Shown here: one piece after another, positions 42,301 to 49,516 of the stretch
Numbering within the stretch: position 1 is the first letter of the stretch
How the letters are laid out: each line of letters begins with the position of its first letter
From: a virus
DNA: 60,039 bases
Virus record (IMG/VR): IMGVR_UViG_3300042505_000291
Span: 1 to 60,039 of that record
Reading direction: 5' to 3' (one strand)
Translations under genes and position numbers: made by a program
The notes under the pieces: model-generated
Told to the model about the DNA's origin: nothing
The model's database searches: none
Seen by the model: the letters and a program-made list of their open reading frames with translations, nothing else

Positions 42301-43917
42301 CCATAAACCTGATAAACTTGATACAAGAGTTGCTTGTGTTCCTGCTGCTTGATTTGCTAAGTCTAAATTAGCTTTGTAGGATTTCATGCCTATGTTTACC
42401 GCAGCAAGCTGAGCTCCAGCACCTTTCCATAAAGCTCCCGCTTGTCCGGCAATATTTCCTTGCCTCTCATCAAATAAAGTTTGAGTTAAGTCATAAGCTT
42501 TTGTAGATGCATCGGTATACGCCAATTTTCCAGCCGCTGCACTCATAGGGTTTATATAGCGTTGGTCTCTTTTAGTTTCTGATATAGCCCTATTCATGTT
42601 ATTTAAAGCAGCTCGATTATTATCTACTCTTTGCTCTGCTAATTTTACTTCTATAGAGTTTTCAAGATTTTGTTTCTTAGCAACAGCTAAAGCTTGTTGT
42701 TCTATTATTAAATTATCTTGTAGTATCTTTTTTTGTTTTTCAAGCAGAGATAAATGGGTGCCTTCTTCTAGATTAAGGTCTAATTTAGTTCTTCCTACAA
42801 ATTGAGCGTCTCCTATTTTTAAACCTATATCTTGACTTCTAACAAATTCTGCGGCACGCATATCGCCAAATTTATTTGCAGCTTGTTTTGTGACATTTTC
42901 AAGCTTTTTAAATTCTGCCTGTGCTGTTGGAGCAAGTTTAGAGAATACAGATTGAAATATTCCTGTTAAAGGCAATAAAATAAGTTGTGGCATATCGGCT
43001 AAAAGGTTTATTAGTGGCTCTAGAACTTTTACTAACCCACCTATGCCTGTTGTTGACATATTTTTTAGAGAAGCTGTCAATTTATCGAAAGGACTTACAT
43101 CTACGGCTGCAGCAATAGAGCCGAATTTATCTTCTCCTTCTTTTAAAACTGCATTAAGAAATGCTTGTCTACGCTCTGTCTGTGTAAGAGAAGATTTAGC
43201 TTTATCATGCGCGTCTGCATAGCTACTAACAGCGTCATCAATACGAGTCATGATACCAAGTTCATCTAAGAGTTCTGGTTCTAATTTTATGGTACCTCTT
43301 GTAAGACGATCCATAGCATCAGACATATCTCTGCCAAGAGCAGTAGATGCACCTTTTGCAACTACAGCCAGTCTTTCTATTTCTTTAGAGCTAAACCCTG
43401 CCGCTGTTGCGGAGGCAACTGACTTCATTGCTTCCGCTGAACTAATAGCATACCCGGTAACTTTTTCTATATTTTTAGATACTAAGCCAAGAGAAACGCC
43501 TGATTGAGCGCCTACAAGCTCTAAACCTTTTCTAAGCTGTTCTACCTTTGCCGCATCGGCTAAAGCTTTAAACGCAGCCGTAATAGCAAACATGTTAGCC
43601 GCCGCGGTAGCATAAGCAGCAACTATGCCACTTGTGCTATCTGAGGCATCCCGAAGACCAGCCATGTCTCTGCCCGCAGCGCCTCTTTGACCCGCTACTC
43701 CTTTGGCACCTCTATTTTCTTTAGTGCTAATGCCATCTCTATCATTAAAAGCACCAGATCTTCGAGCAGCACTTGAACCGCTTTTGCCTAGTCTAGCGTC
43801 CAATACCCCCGCTAAGCGAGCTGCTTCGTCTAGATTATCTCTAGTACGCTCTGTTTCTCTTGCTAATTTATCAGAGCCTTTACCTTCCATAGTAAGTAGC
43901 GCTTTTATGCTAATCAT
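39391..43917 (-). CDS. Tape measure protein
   Basis: 1508 residues, the longest protein of the tail block after the fibre, placed directly after the G/T chaperone genes. Largely alpha-helical with long charged coiled-coil stretches, a hydrophobic segment (LQGFTAALPFIGWIITGFTLLTSLF) and the usual C-terminal Gly/Asn-rich part (FLVGEGKMNEAVVPLPNG). Sets tail length; the usual 1.5 Angstrom per residue would give a tail of roughly 0.2 micrometre. May also help DNA pass the inner membrane. Confidence 0.92.
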   Translation of the reverse strand: MISIKALLTMEGKGSDKLARETERTRDNLDEAARLAGVLDARLGKSGSSAARRSGAFNDRDGISTKENRGAKGVAGQRGAAGRDMAGLRDASDSTSGIVAAYATAAANMFAITAAFKALADAAKVEQLRKGLELVGAQSGVSLGLVSKNIEKVTGYAISSAEAMKSVASATAAGFSSKEIERLAVVAKGASTALGRDMSDAMDRLTRGTIKLEPELLDELGIMTRIDDAVSSYADAHDKAKSSLTQTERRQAFLNAVLKEGEDKFGSIAAAVDVSPFDKLTASLKNMSTTGIGGLVKVLEPLINLLADMPQLILLPLTGIFQSVFSKLAPTAQAEFKKLENVTKQAANKFGDMRAAEFVRSQDIGLKIGDAQFVGRTKLDLNLEEGTHLSLLEKQKKILQDNLIIEQQALAVAKKQNLENSIEVKLAEQRVDNNRAALNNMNRAISETKRDQRYINPMSAAAGKLAYTDASTKAYDLTQTLFDERQGNIAGQAGALWKGAGAQLAAVNIGMKSYKANLDLANQAAGTQATLVSSLSGLWLRAGLTVKAFGTIGKLALQGFTAALPFIGWIITGFTLLTSLFEAMKSDKDRAIEASKQQLKELLESSKKVNEEVKKFRETGRYGNAFEAELTNINEIYSKLKDVEKLKNKSFNNSDKKTQEQGYLGTRSEYLAGKDIFGGAEEAQALESIFRGLESTKGVEYVKKLSISMVDAKEAGKDWFSILEPAMKGSEAIAKSWSDIGEAVKTGGQAVRKFWGDDFFKTDYSEIANTFRTITAEMKAQEQYITDPKAKLQADSDIISKFVAGGKDMFLELDRVMGENTTTFADIYKELSKKQNEINTLTAAGDKASLDRAKQLTTELNKRQQEVKKLISSSGVLAKIALEEYKMKLATINLENVKSSLTLQEIRNSANLAKNAITASKQALERMRNFQGFDNLSEGYDKADAVKQAEIELQNAKDSAKLKNDVLDREFELAGLQKELMLQKARLELSDAQAEFDKKYVITNLVNTLSMGMLSLQGAEYAVDKQRLETMTKIVGLLGDTETIGARTNAANKAANTLEVKTKEQALETTKEAYRQSLTNLKKELDIVTARLKVEQEIIALKREAFNNERELQRVKQSNAAARSASGELDIVSQLRQDADRALGSLFDKIVSETKRASEEEDKIKGLKTQQNLAAEQLAKTYTSGQGDLPTAQKNLNDATRELTTVQDLHTQKTLTAATAIALLVEAFNNLTGKLEDAGNLPMQLERGVGASKQRLAKAQASVGMNMMGAGDEFSAALDARWLATKDDVYKGDYDKFLKSDDVKLIKEASLRMAEFNLIADKTAEISVAFGEQLAGAFTSIIDGSKDAGEAFADMALSMLKMIAELIAQLIAMAAIKATAAAFGIPLADGGIMPGAQAMASGGIMNRATGSGHQGVINKPTFLVGEGKMNEAVVPLPNGRAIPVQMHGNNTSSNNVQVNVNLSQNGDARTSTQGPDMNSLGAAIAAVVQKELLAQKAPGGILSRYGAA

Positions 43918-44213
43918 TTGCTATTCTTTATCTTATCCATTTCCTTTTTCATAGCTTTCTGTGACTTATCTACATTGTACTCATCTATTATATTGAGCAT
44001 TTCTAGTAAAAAATCAGTATTAACTATTTCATGAAATTTGATAAGTATTGGCAAGTTGGTATAGTCCTTGCCCACAAAACCTACGTCTCCGTAAACTCTA
44101 TTTCCCAACCTGCCGTATATGTTTAAACACAACTGAGCATCATAAGATAGATCTTCATAACCTACAGGAATCTTGTCTGGATCAGGATCTAAACCTCGTT
44201 CTTCCATCAACAT
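43914..44213 (-). CDS. Tail assembly chaperone T domain (probably made only by frameshift)
   Basis: 99 residues from the first ATG, but the frame is open further back to 44309 (VANLREDTVTDLEKYLKSSE...). No ribosome-binding site precedes the ATG. YEDLSYDAQLCLNIYGRLGNR and VGFVGKDYTNLPILI match the second ORF of many G/GT chaperone pairs. Expected to be produced as an extension of the upstream G protein and to bind the tape measure. Overlaps the tape measure start by 4 bases. Confidence 0.75.
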   Translation of the reverse strand: MLMEERGLDPDPDKIPVGYEDLSYDAQLCLNIYGRLGNRVYGDVGFVGKDYTNLPILIKFHEIVNTDFLLEMLNIIDEYNVDKSQKAMKKEMDKIKNSK

Positions 44214-44283
44214 TAAGTAACGTTTTTTATCTATTTTGCTCTCGCTGCTTTTTAGGTATTTTTCTAAGTCAGTAACTGTATCT

Positions 44284-44694
44284 TCACGTAGGTTGGCTAC
44301 GAAAAGAATCTAAGCTGAACACAATCTCATTTAACCATTTGTCAAATTCTGGAGAATTTTTAACTAGACTTAATGCTTCTTCGGGGGAGAAGTCGATTGT
44401 CTCATTTAATGGTATATCTTTTGGTACTTCAATTGGAAGAAGTTGCGAAGCGTATTCTAATGTTAAACCTTTCCAATCAAGAATAGAAGCTTTAACATAA
44501 TGCTTCATAAACATATCGCCATCTAGTTCATCTTCTTTTTGATGCTTCTTAAACACTGGACGTGTAGAAGCTTTTCTAATTCTTTCTAACTCTGGCCTAG
44601 CTAGGTAAGCTAGCTTAACCTCAAACCCCGGTAGCCCATCAAATGGTACCCAGGCCTCTAGTGTATCTTTTAACATTGATTGTAGTTTACTCAT
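44284..44694 (-). CDS. Tail assembly chaperone, G-like
   Basis: 136 residues with LPGFEVKLAYLARPELERIRKAS, VKASILDWKGLTLEYASQLLPIE and SPEFDKWLNEIVFSLDSF, the pattern of gpG-type tail chaperones. It lies between the tail tube and tape measure genes as expected. Has its own consensus promoter 50 bases upstream and AAGGAG before the ATG. Its 3' end contains the frameshift window to the T domain. Confidence 0.8.
   Translation of the reverse strand: MSKLQSMLKDTLEAWVPFDGLPGFEVKLAYLARPELERIRKASTRPVFKKHQKEDELDGDMFMKHYVKASILDWKGLTLEYASQLLPIEVPKDIPLNETIDFSPEEALSLVKNSPEFDKWLNEIVFSLDSFRSQPT
44287..44309 (-). other. Predicted programmed frameshift window of the G-T genes
   Basis: The T frame is closed by TAG at 44312-44310 and the G frame by TGA at 44286-44284, so any switch must occur between. 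The window holds ATTCTTTTCGT; reading TCT TTT C then GTA gives a +1 shift on a UUU-C site (a -2 shift yields the same frame). Confidence 0.55.
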
Positions 44695-44718
44695 AATTCT
44701 CCTTCTTATAAAAATATA

Positions 44719-44742
44719 GGTGGACAGTTTTACCCATCCACC
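44719..44742 (-). terminator. Weak hairpin after the tail tube gene
   Basis: GGTGGA / TCCACC 6-bp stem with a 12-base loop; on the - strand followed by TATATTTTTAT. Could attenuate tail tube mRNA. The start of the promoter at 44744 falls inside it. Confidence 0.35.
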
Positions 44743-44743
44743 T

Positions 44744-44772
44744 ATTATATGCTACCTCTTGACCATTGTCAA
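44744..44772 (-). promoter_or_regulatory. Consensus promoter of the tail chaperone/tape measure genes
   Basis: TTGACA (44772-44767), 17 bases, TATAAT (44749-44744): identical to the sigma-70 consensus. AAAAATTTTTCTTGAC precedes it as an A/T-rich upstream element. TTGAC-aatg-GTCAA is a perfect palindrome over the -35 box. Confidence 0.88.
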
Positions 44773-44781
44773 GAAAAATTT

Positions 44782-46116
44782 TTATAGTGACGCTCCGACA
44801 TACTTCAGAGTCGCTTCGTTTGTTCCTGCGATTGTAGATGGTAGGCCATGGAATGCAATGTCTACTGAAATAATATCATCAGACTGCACTTTGGGAATTT
44901 CCAAGTGTGCCGTTGGTAGGTTAATGTGAAATCTTGGTAGATTACCTGTACCACCAAGAATAAATGTTAATGCAAAGGAATTTGTTACTGTTGTAAGATC
45001 AGCTAAAGCGTCTGCCAGTAACTGCCCAGAAGTATCTTTTAATGCCGCGTCTTCCTCAATGTAAGCTGTAAAGTTACCTGTAATTGCTTTATTGCCTGCA
45101 ATGTGACCAATAGGACGATTCACAACACCTAAAGTTTCTGGTGTTAAGAACATAGCATTGTTTGAGAACGACATAGAGCCGCCTGTTAAAGTAATTGTAT
45201 ATGAGCCTGCGGTGCCTGGAGCTGTGTTATTTGCGGCACCTGGGTATGCCGTAGTATTAGCAGCTAGTACTGTTAAAGACGTTAATTTATTACGAATGAA
45301 ATTATTTGTAGCTGTAACACCTTGCGTAATAGCTGTACGAGCATCGAAGTCTGCTTCTCTAGAAATTACTGTGCCCATGCCTGACCATTCAATCATTGCA
45401 ATACCGTCAACGTCAAAGTTAACATTAGCTTGGTTGATGATGCAGTTAGCAATCTTGTAAACAACAACGTCATCTGATGCAACATCGTCATAGTCTCTAT
45501 CATTGTCGTATGTGGCGCCTAGAATGAAAAATAGGTCAAATTCGCCTAAACTAATATTGTTACCGCCAGTAAATTGAATATCTAGGTCGGTGCTGTTTGG
45601 TGCTTCGAAATTTAGGAATGTGAACGTAGTTGGTGTGTATGTACCTAAACCTACGAATTGAGCCCATAGAACTTCTTCTACAGCGTGGTGGTTTGCAGCA
45701 GCATCCGCAATAGATGCGGGAAGTACTGTGCCTGTACCTGTTCCAGGTCCGTTAGCTACAAAGTAAGTACCGGCAGTTCCAAGCGGCGCGCCGTAAGTTG
45801 CCCATACAGTATCCCCCGCAGATAGAATTTTATACCCTGTGTTAGCTACCATAGCAGTAGCAGCTATAGAAGTTTGTACAGTTGGTCTAAATGGTCTAAT
45901 ATACGTTGAGAAGCTCCATTCGGCTGGGGCTAGAGCATCATTGAATACTCGACGTCCTCTGCGTGAAACTCCGGCCGCTGTAGCCATTTCTTTTAGAACA
46001 ACTTCTGAAGTCGTGTTCCCTTGTGAGAAATTGAACCCAGACATAACTGGGATTTCCCAGATGGCTGTGCCTTTCTTAAGGAATACCTTAGTATCTCTTT
46101 TTAGATAAATTGACAT
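44782..46116 (-). CDS. Major tail tube protein with inserted module
   Basis: 444 residues; identified from position and from its sequence: VFLKKGTAIWEIPVMSGFNFSQGN, SEVVLKEM, WSFSTYIRPF, HHAVEEVLWAQF, then beta-rich repeats up to VDIAFHGLPSTIAGTNEATLKYVG. The GxxYxI...GTGT module occupies residues 88-131, between STYIRPF and HHAVEEVLW. GC-rich codons fit an abundant virion protein. Larger than a bare tube subunit, so decoration domains may project from the tail. Confidence 0.8.
   Translation of the reverse strand: MSIYLKRDTKVFLKKGTAIWEIPVMSGFNFSQGNTTSEVVLKEMATAAGVSRRGRRVFNDALAPAEWSFSTYIRPFRPTVQTSIAATAMVANTGYKILSAGDTVWATYGAPLGTAGTYFVANGPGTGTGTVLPASIADAAANHHAVEEVLWAQFVGLGTYTPTTFTFLNFEAPNSTDLDIQFTGGNNISLGEFDLFFILGATYDNDRDYDDVASDDVVVYKIANCIINQANVNFDVDGIAMIEWSGMGTVISREADFDARTAITQGVTATNNFIRNKLTSLTVLAANTTAYPGAANNTAPGTAGSYTITLTGGSMSFSNNAMFLTPETLGVVNRPIGHIAGNKAITGNFTAYIEEDAALKDTSGQLLADALADLTTVTNSFALTFILGGTGNLPRFHINLPTAHLEIPKVQSDDIISVDIAFHGLPSTIAGTNEATLKYVGASL
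45724..45855 (-). other. GxxYxI...GTGT module in the tail tube protein
   Basis: Encodes MVANTGYKILSAGDTVWAT...AGTYFVANGPGTGTGTV, the same pattern as the fibre and minor tail copies. Confidence 0.75.
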
Positions 46117-46134
46117 TATTTATTTTCCTTCTGA

Positions 46135-46150
46135 CCAAGCTTTCGCTTAG
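46135..46150 (-). other. GNRA hairpin just upstream of the tail tube gene
   Basis: On the - strand CTAAGC-GAAA-GCTTGG: a 6-bp stem (one G-U) with a GAAA tetraloop. It covers the stop codon of the upstream gene and lies about 8 bases before the AAGGAAA ribosome-binding site. May stabilise or time the mRNA. Confidence 0.5.
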
Positions 46151-46608
46151 TAATGAACCAGAATAGACATTTCGCCTATTGCAATGGGTTCTAGGGCTCC
46201 TTCGTCCGTTGATATATTGAGAATCTTTATATCGTGGGTATACTGGGTAGCGCCTTGTTTATCAATATATGCTAATCTTCCGTTAGCCTCTATTAAAGTC
46301 TCTAAGTCCTCTAACACACTATCTAATTTAGTGAGGGGAGTTTCTTCATTTACGAATACGACTATTCTACAATTTAAAAATCTATCCCTATACTGAGCAG
46401 TTTGATAGGTTCTATTTTCTGACCCCGCTATTACAGATATAGCTGGAAAATCATTTAGATCTTCCATATATTTTAACTTATTAAAAACTTGCCCAGATAT
46501 ATTAGAAACAAACTCTCCTGTACCATCTATACTTTTAAATAGCGCCACAAGAGAATCTGTTATAGCCGTACGTCTGCTGCTAAATAATCTACTTCTATCT
46601 AAAGCCAT
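46147..46608 (-). CDS. Tail terminator / completion protein
   Basis: 153 residues: ITDSLVALFKSIDGTGEF, DFPAISVIAGSENRTYQ, FLNCRIVVFVNEETPLTKLDSVLEDLETLIEANGRL and a closing IAIGEMSILVHY. The alpha/beta layout is that of gpU-type proteins that cap the tail before head joining. Position before the tail tube gene supports this. Confidence 0.8.
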   Translation of the reverse strand: MALDRSRLFSSRRTAITDSLVALFKSIDGTGEFVSNISGQVFNKLKYMEDLNDFPAISVIAGSENRTYQTAQYRDRFLNCRIVVFVNEETPLTKLDSVLEDLETLIEANGRLAYIDKQGATQYTHDIKILNISTDEGALEPIAIGEMSILVHY

Positions 46609-46609
46609 A

Positions 46610-48766
46610 TTATACCCGTCCTATACTTACAGACCTAGCGTATCTTTTATTATTATTCGTTAGAATGTTTCTAACAGCTAAACTTATCAGGTCCACTGGG
46701 TCTCTATTAAGATTATTCCAAGGAGAAGCACCTCTATCTTTTGAAAATACATCATAAGGATTAGACATGTACTGCACCACTATCCTTCTAGAGTTTGCAC
46801 TAGTAACCTTAGCGGAATCTGCTAGTCTGCCTGTTCTATTTTGTAATCTCGGGCCCCCTATCATTAATTTTTTCACTTCGGAAGACAGACTATAGTTTAT
46901 TAAAGCCACCAAACTTTCTGATCTAGTACGTGCATTCTGCGATACGGGGGCAGTACCTTGATAAGTACTTATACTTTTAGTACCGGGGGGATTTTTTGTG
47001 TTTTTGGGTTTTTTTAACACTACAGGCACAACGGGGCCATCTTTGCTCATGCCTTTAGAAATATTGGTTTTGGGAACTTTTTTAGTTACAGTTTTAGCCT
47101 TAGCGGGTTTCGATTTAAGGTCAAAATTGTGAAGCCCACTAGCTATGGCTAAAGACTTTACAAAACTATCGGAGCCTGGGAGTTTAACTTTGCCCTCTAA
47201 AGCATCCATTTTTGACATAGCTTCTTCTATACCATTTTCCAGTATTCCTTTTGCTATACTTATAAACGTCTTTGAAAGAGTACCTTTAGCACCATTGGAT
47301 ACATCAGTACCCCACAATCCAACTCGGCCCCCGACTAGAAAATCCTTGTATTCTACACCTAGGCCTGTTATACTTATTTCTGTTGTTCTTTTAATAAATT
47401 CATTTCTTTTGAACGCGCGCGGCATACCTGTTTCACTGTCTGTTATAACCCAATTATATTCTGTGTAATTTATCTCTTGGTTTTTTAAGATATGTAAAAT
47501 TGCCGCCCTAGTTAAGGGATCATCATTAGCCACTACTAGCTTTCCATTTTCATCAGTAAAACTAGTAAATAAACTATCTACCTTCATAGCTATAAAGAAC
47601 AATCTTTCTAAAGCTGGGGCCATTTTTGCTGCTTTATGAACTTCTGGGTGATCAACATCAATTTCAGAAATTCGTTTAGCCATTACAGCGGCTTCGTATA
47701 TATTAAAAGTAGCTAACCCCACAATATGCTCCCACTCTAAGTTTATTCTTGCAGAACCTTGAGATTGTTTTGCTTTTTCTAAGAAAGCAATAGGAAGCTG
47801 TATATTTCCTGCTATAACTTTAACAGCTGCTTCATATTGTGCAGCGTCTGTAGGCACTACTTTTTCTATAGAGGGGTAAAGACCTACGCTAGGTGCTCCT
47901 GTAATGCTGGCAGGGTCTACGCTGAAAGATATTTTTGTTTCTATCAATGTATATTTAGTGTTAACGCCATCCTTAAAAGAATATAGATGCTGTATTAAAG
48001 GATTAATTTTTTTATCGTAGGTTGAGCCATCTTCCCTAGGAACAGGCTTAATAGGCTTACCTGTTTTATCAAAAACCGGGTCTCCAATTTGGCTATTTGT
48101 AGCACTTATAAAAGCGTCAGCATCTTGTTCAAAATATGATTCTTTAGCATTATCATTTTCAAGTTCATCAATTATTTGTGCAACTCTAGCTTCAATACGT
48201 TTTCTAGAGTCTGCTTTTAGTTGTTCTACAGATTGGTCGCTGGTTATAAAAATTTCTTCAAAGTTATCTGATTCAAAACTATCGTCTACTTTTAAAGCGT
48301 CTCTTATATTAGGGGGTAAATAAGGTTTAGTAGATCTTAATAATACTGCTCTTGCAGGATCGGCGTGCAAACCATTAAAAGCATTAAATTCTTTTATAAG
48401 AGATAAATTGTTTTGTACAATTGACGATACCGTACTCTCAGATGTTTCGTTTAGCACGTAAAAAATATCGTTTTGAAGAGAAATTAAAAAGTCCGTAAGA
48501 AAGCTGTTAACAGCAGTAGTATTTTGCTTATTGATAGTTTTAAAAATATTTAGAGCGTCTTTTATAGAGTGCACTTTTTGTAGTACTCCGCCGCCTAGTC
48601 TATTAATAAACCCTCGAAGCGGTCCTGTGCCGCTAATAGATTTACCTATTCTCCTTCTAGCCGCGTCGGAAAAATCATAAATAGAGTCGTTGCCTTTTTT
48701 TAATTCTAGGGCAAATTTATCATCAGTAACACTGATCGCAATTTTTCTTTTTGCATCTTCAACCAT
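46610..48766 (-). CDS. Large head-tail neck protein, unknown
   Basis: 718 residues, helical N-terminal half, with a Lys/Pro-rich linker (SKPAKAKTVTKKVPK...VVLKKPKNTKNPPGTK) at about 560-620. The C-terminal 120 residues (LMIGGPRLQNRTGRLADSAKV, YMSNPYDVFSKDRGASPWNNLNRDPVDLI) look like an HK97 gp10-type neck protein. In the usual order this slot holds a neck protein of only about 120-200 residues, so the first 550 residues are an unexplained extension. Confidence 0.6.
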   Translation of the reverse strand: MVEDAKRKIAISVTDDKFALELKKGNDSIYDFSDAARRRIGKSISGTGPLRGFINRLGGGVLQKVHSIKDALNIFKTINKQNTTAVNSFLTDFLISLQNDIFYVLNETSESTVSSIVQNNLSLIKEFNAFNGLHADPARAVLLRSTKPYLPPNIRDALKVDDSFESDNFEEIFITSDQSVEQLKADSRKRIEARVAQIIDELENDNAKESYFEQDADAFISATNSQIGDPVFDKTGKPIKPVPREDGSTYDKKINPLIQHLYSFKDGVNTKYTLIETKISFSVDPASITGAPSVGLYPSIEKVVPTDAAQYEAAVKVIAGNIQLPIAFLEKAKQSQGSARINLEWEHIVGLATFNIYEAAVMAKRISEIDVDHPEVHKAAKMAPALERLFFIAMKVDSLFTSFTDENGKLVVANDDPLTRAAILHILKNQEINYTEYNWVITDSETGMPRAFKRNEFIKRTTEISITGLGVEYKDFLVGGRVGLWGTDVSNGAKGTLSKTFISIAKGILENGIEEAMSKMDALEGKVKLPGSDSFVKSLAIASGLHNFDLKSKPAKAKTVTKKVPKTNISKGMSKDGPVVPVVLKKPKNTKNPPGTKSISTYQGTAPVSQNARTRSESLVALINYSLSSEVKKLMIGGPRLQNRTGRLADSAKVTSANSRRIVVQYMSNPYDVFSKDRGASPWNNLNRDPVDLISLAVRNILTNNNKRYARSVSIGRV

Positions 48767-49335
48767 TACATATCCCTATAGAAGTCCAGTACTCTCTTGA
48801 TATGATCCGGAAAATCGGGCTTATCATTATTATGTCTAATCGTAAAGCTAGCATGGTTCTTCTCTGGAAGATACTGCTCTTTCAAATAGTATGTGATTAA
48901 ATCACAAACGGCTAACTGTAAATCAGCAGGTACTGTAGCGTACCCTGCCTTATATACAACTTTTACGGCATTGATGCCAATTGGAAAGTACTTCGGCTTC
49001 CCGTCTTCGATACGGTATATAGCATCCATATTAGTATCTACTACATATTCTGATGCGGTTAATGCTGTATAAACAGTTTGGCTATTTTCTTCTAGCTCTT
49101 CAACAGAAACCACTTGAACGATAGGTAATTCTCTCAAAAAGATAGCGCTTACGTCCCACTTTAGAGTATGATACTCTGTTAGGTTTATAGCGTAATAGCT
49201 CGTAAAATCTCTTCCACAATACGTCCTAACTAGTTTAGACACAGAAGGTATAATCATATTGAGTTTACCATCATCAGTGCCCCCTGTGATGTTTCTGTAT
49301 GCCTTATACTGCTGTAGTGTCACTAGTTCTGTCAT
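48766..49335 (-). CDS. Head-tail connector (gp6-like)
   Basis: 189 residues: YRNITGGTDDGKLNMIIPSVSKLVRTYCGRDF, LRELPIVQVVSVEEL and VKVVYKAGYATVPADLQLAVCDLITYYLKEQY are the classic elements of HK97 gp6-type connectors, which form a ring under the portal. One-base overlap with the neck gene. Confidence 0.88.
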   Translation of the reverse strand: MTELVTLQQYKAYRNITGGTDDGKLNMIIPSVSKLVRTYCGRDFTSYYAINLTEYHTLKWDVSAIFLRELPIVQVVSVEELEENSQTVYTALTASEYVVDTNMDAIYRIEDGKPKYFPIGINAVKVVYKAGYATVPADLQLAVCDLITYYLKEQYLPEKNHASFTIRHNNDKPDFPDHIKRVLDFYRDM

Positions 49336-49516
49336 TTTTATCCTTGACGTACTGAAGATAAGCTTTTATAGCTAATCTAAATGCCATATAAGAAAAACCC
49401 AATGATCTGTGGTGATGAAGGCAGAAAGTATGCCAGGCAACCTCCACGCCCCCATCATCCACGTTCATTGGGCTCTCCAAGTAGTAGGCGCCGATTTTAC
49501 TCGGCGCCCACATCAT
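49304..49516 (-). CDS. Small unknown protein after the capsid gene
   Basis: 70 residues; start overlaps the capsid stop (TAATG). The middle is rich in His and aromatic residues (WHTFCLHHHRSLGFSYMAFRLAIKAYLQYV). Overlaps the connector gene by 32 bases. No family recognised; a capsid accessory role is only positional. Confidence 0.55.
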   Translation of the reverse strand: MMWAPSKIGAYYLESPMNVDDGGVEVAWHTFCLHHHRSLGFSYMAFRLAIKAYLQYVKDKNDRTSDTTAV

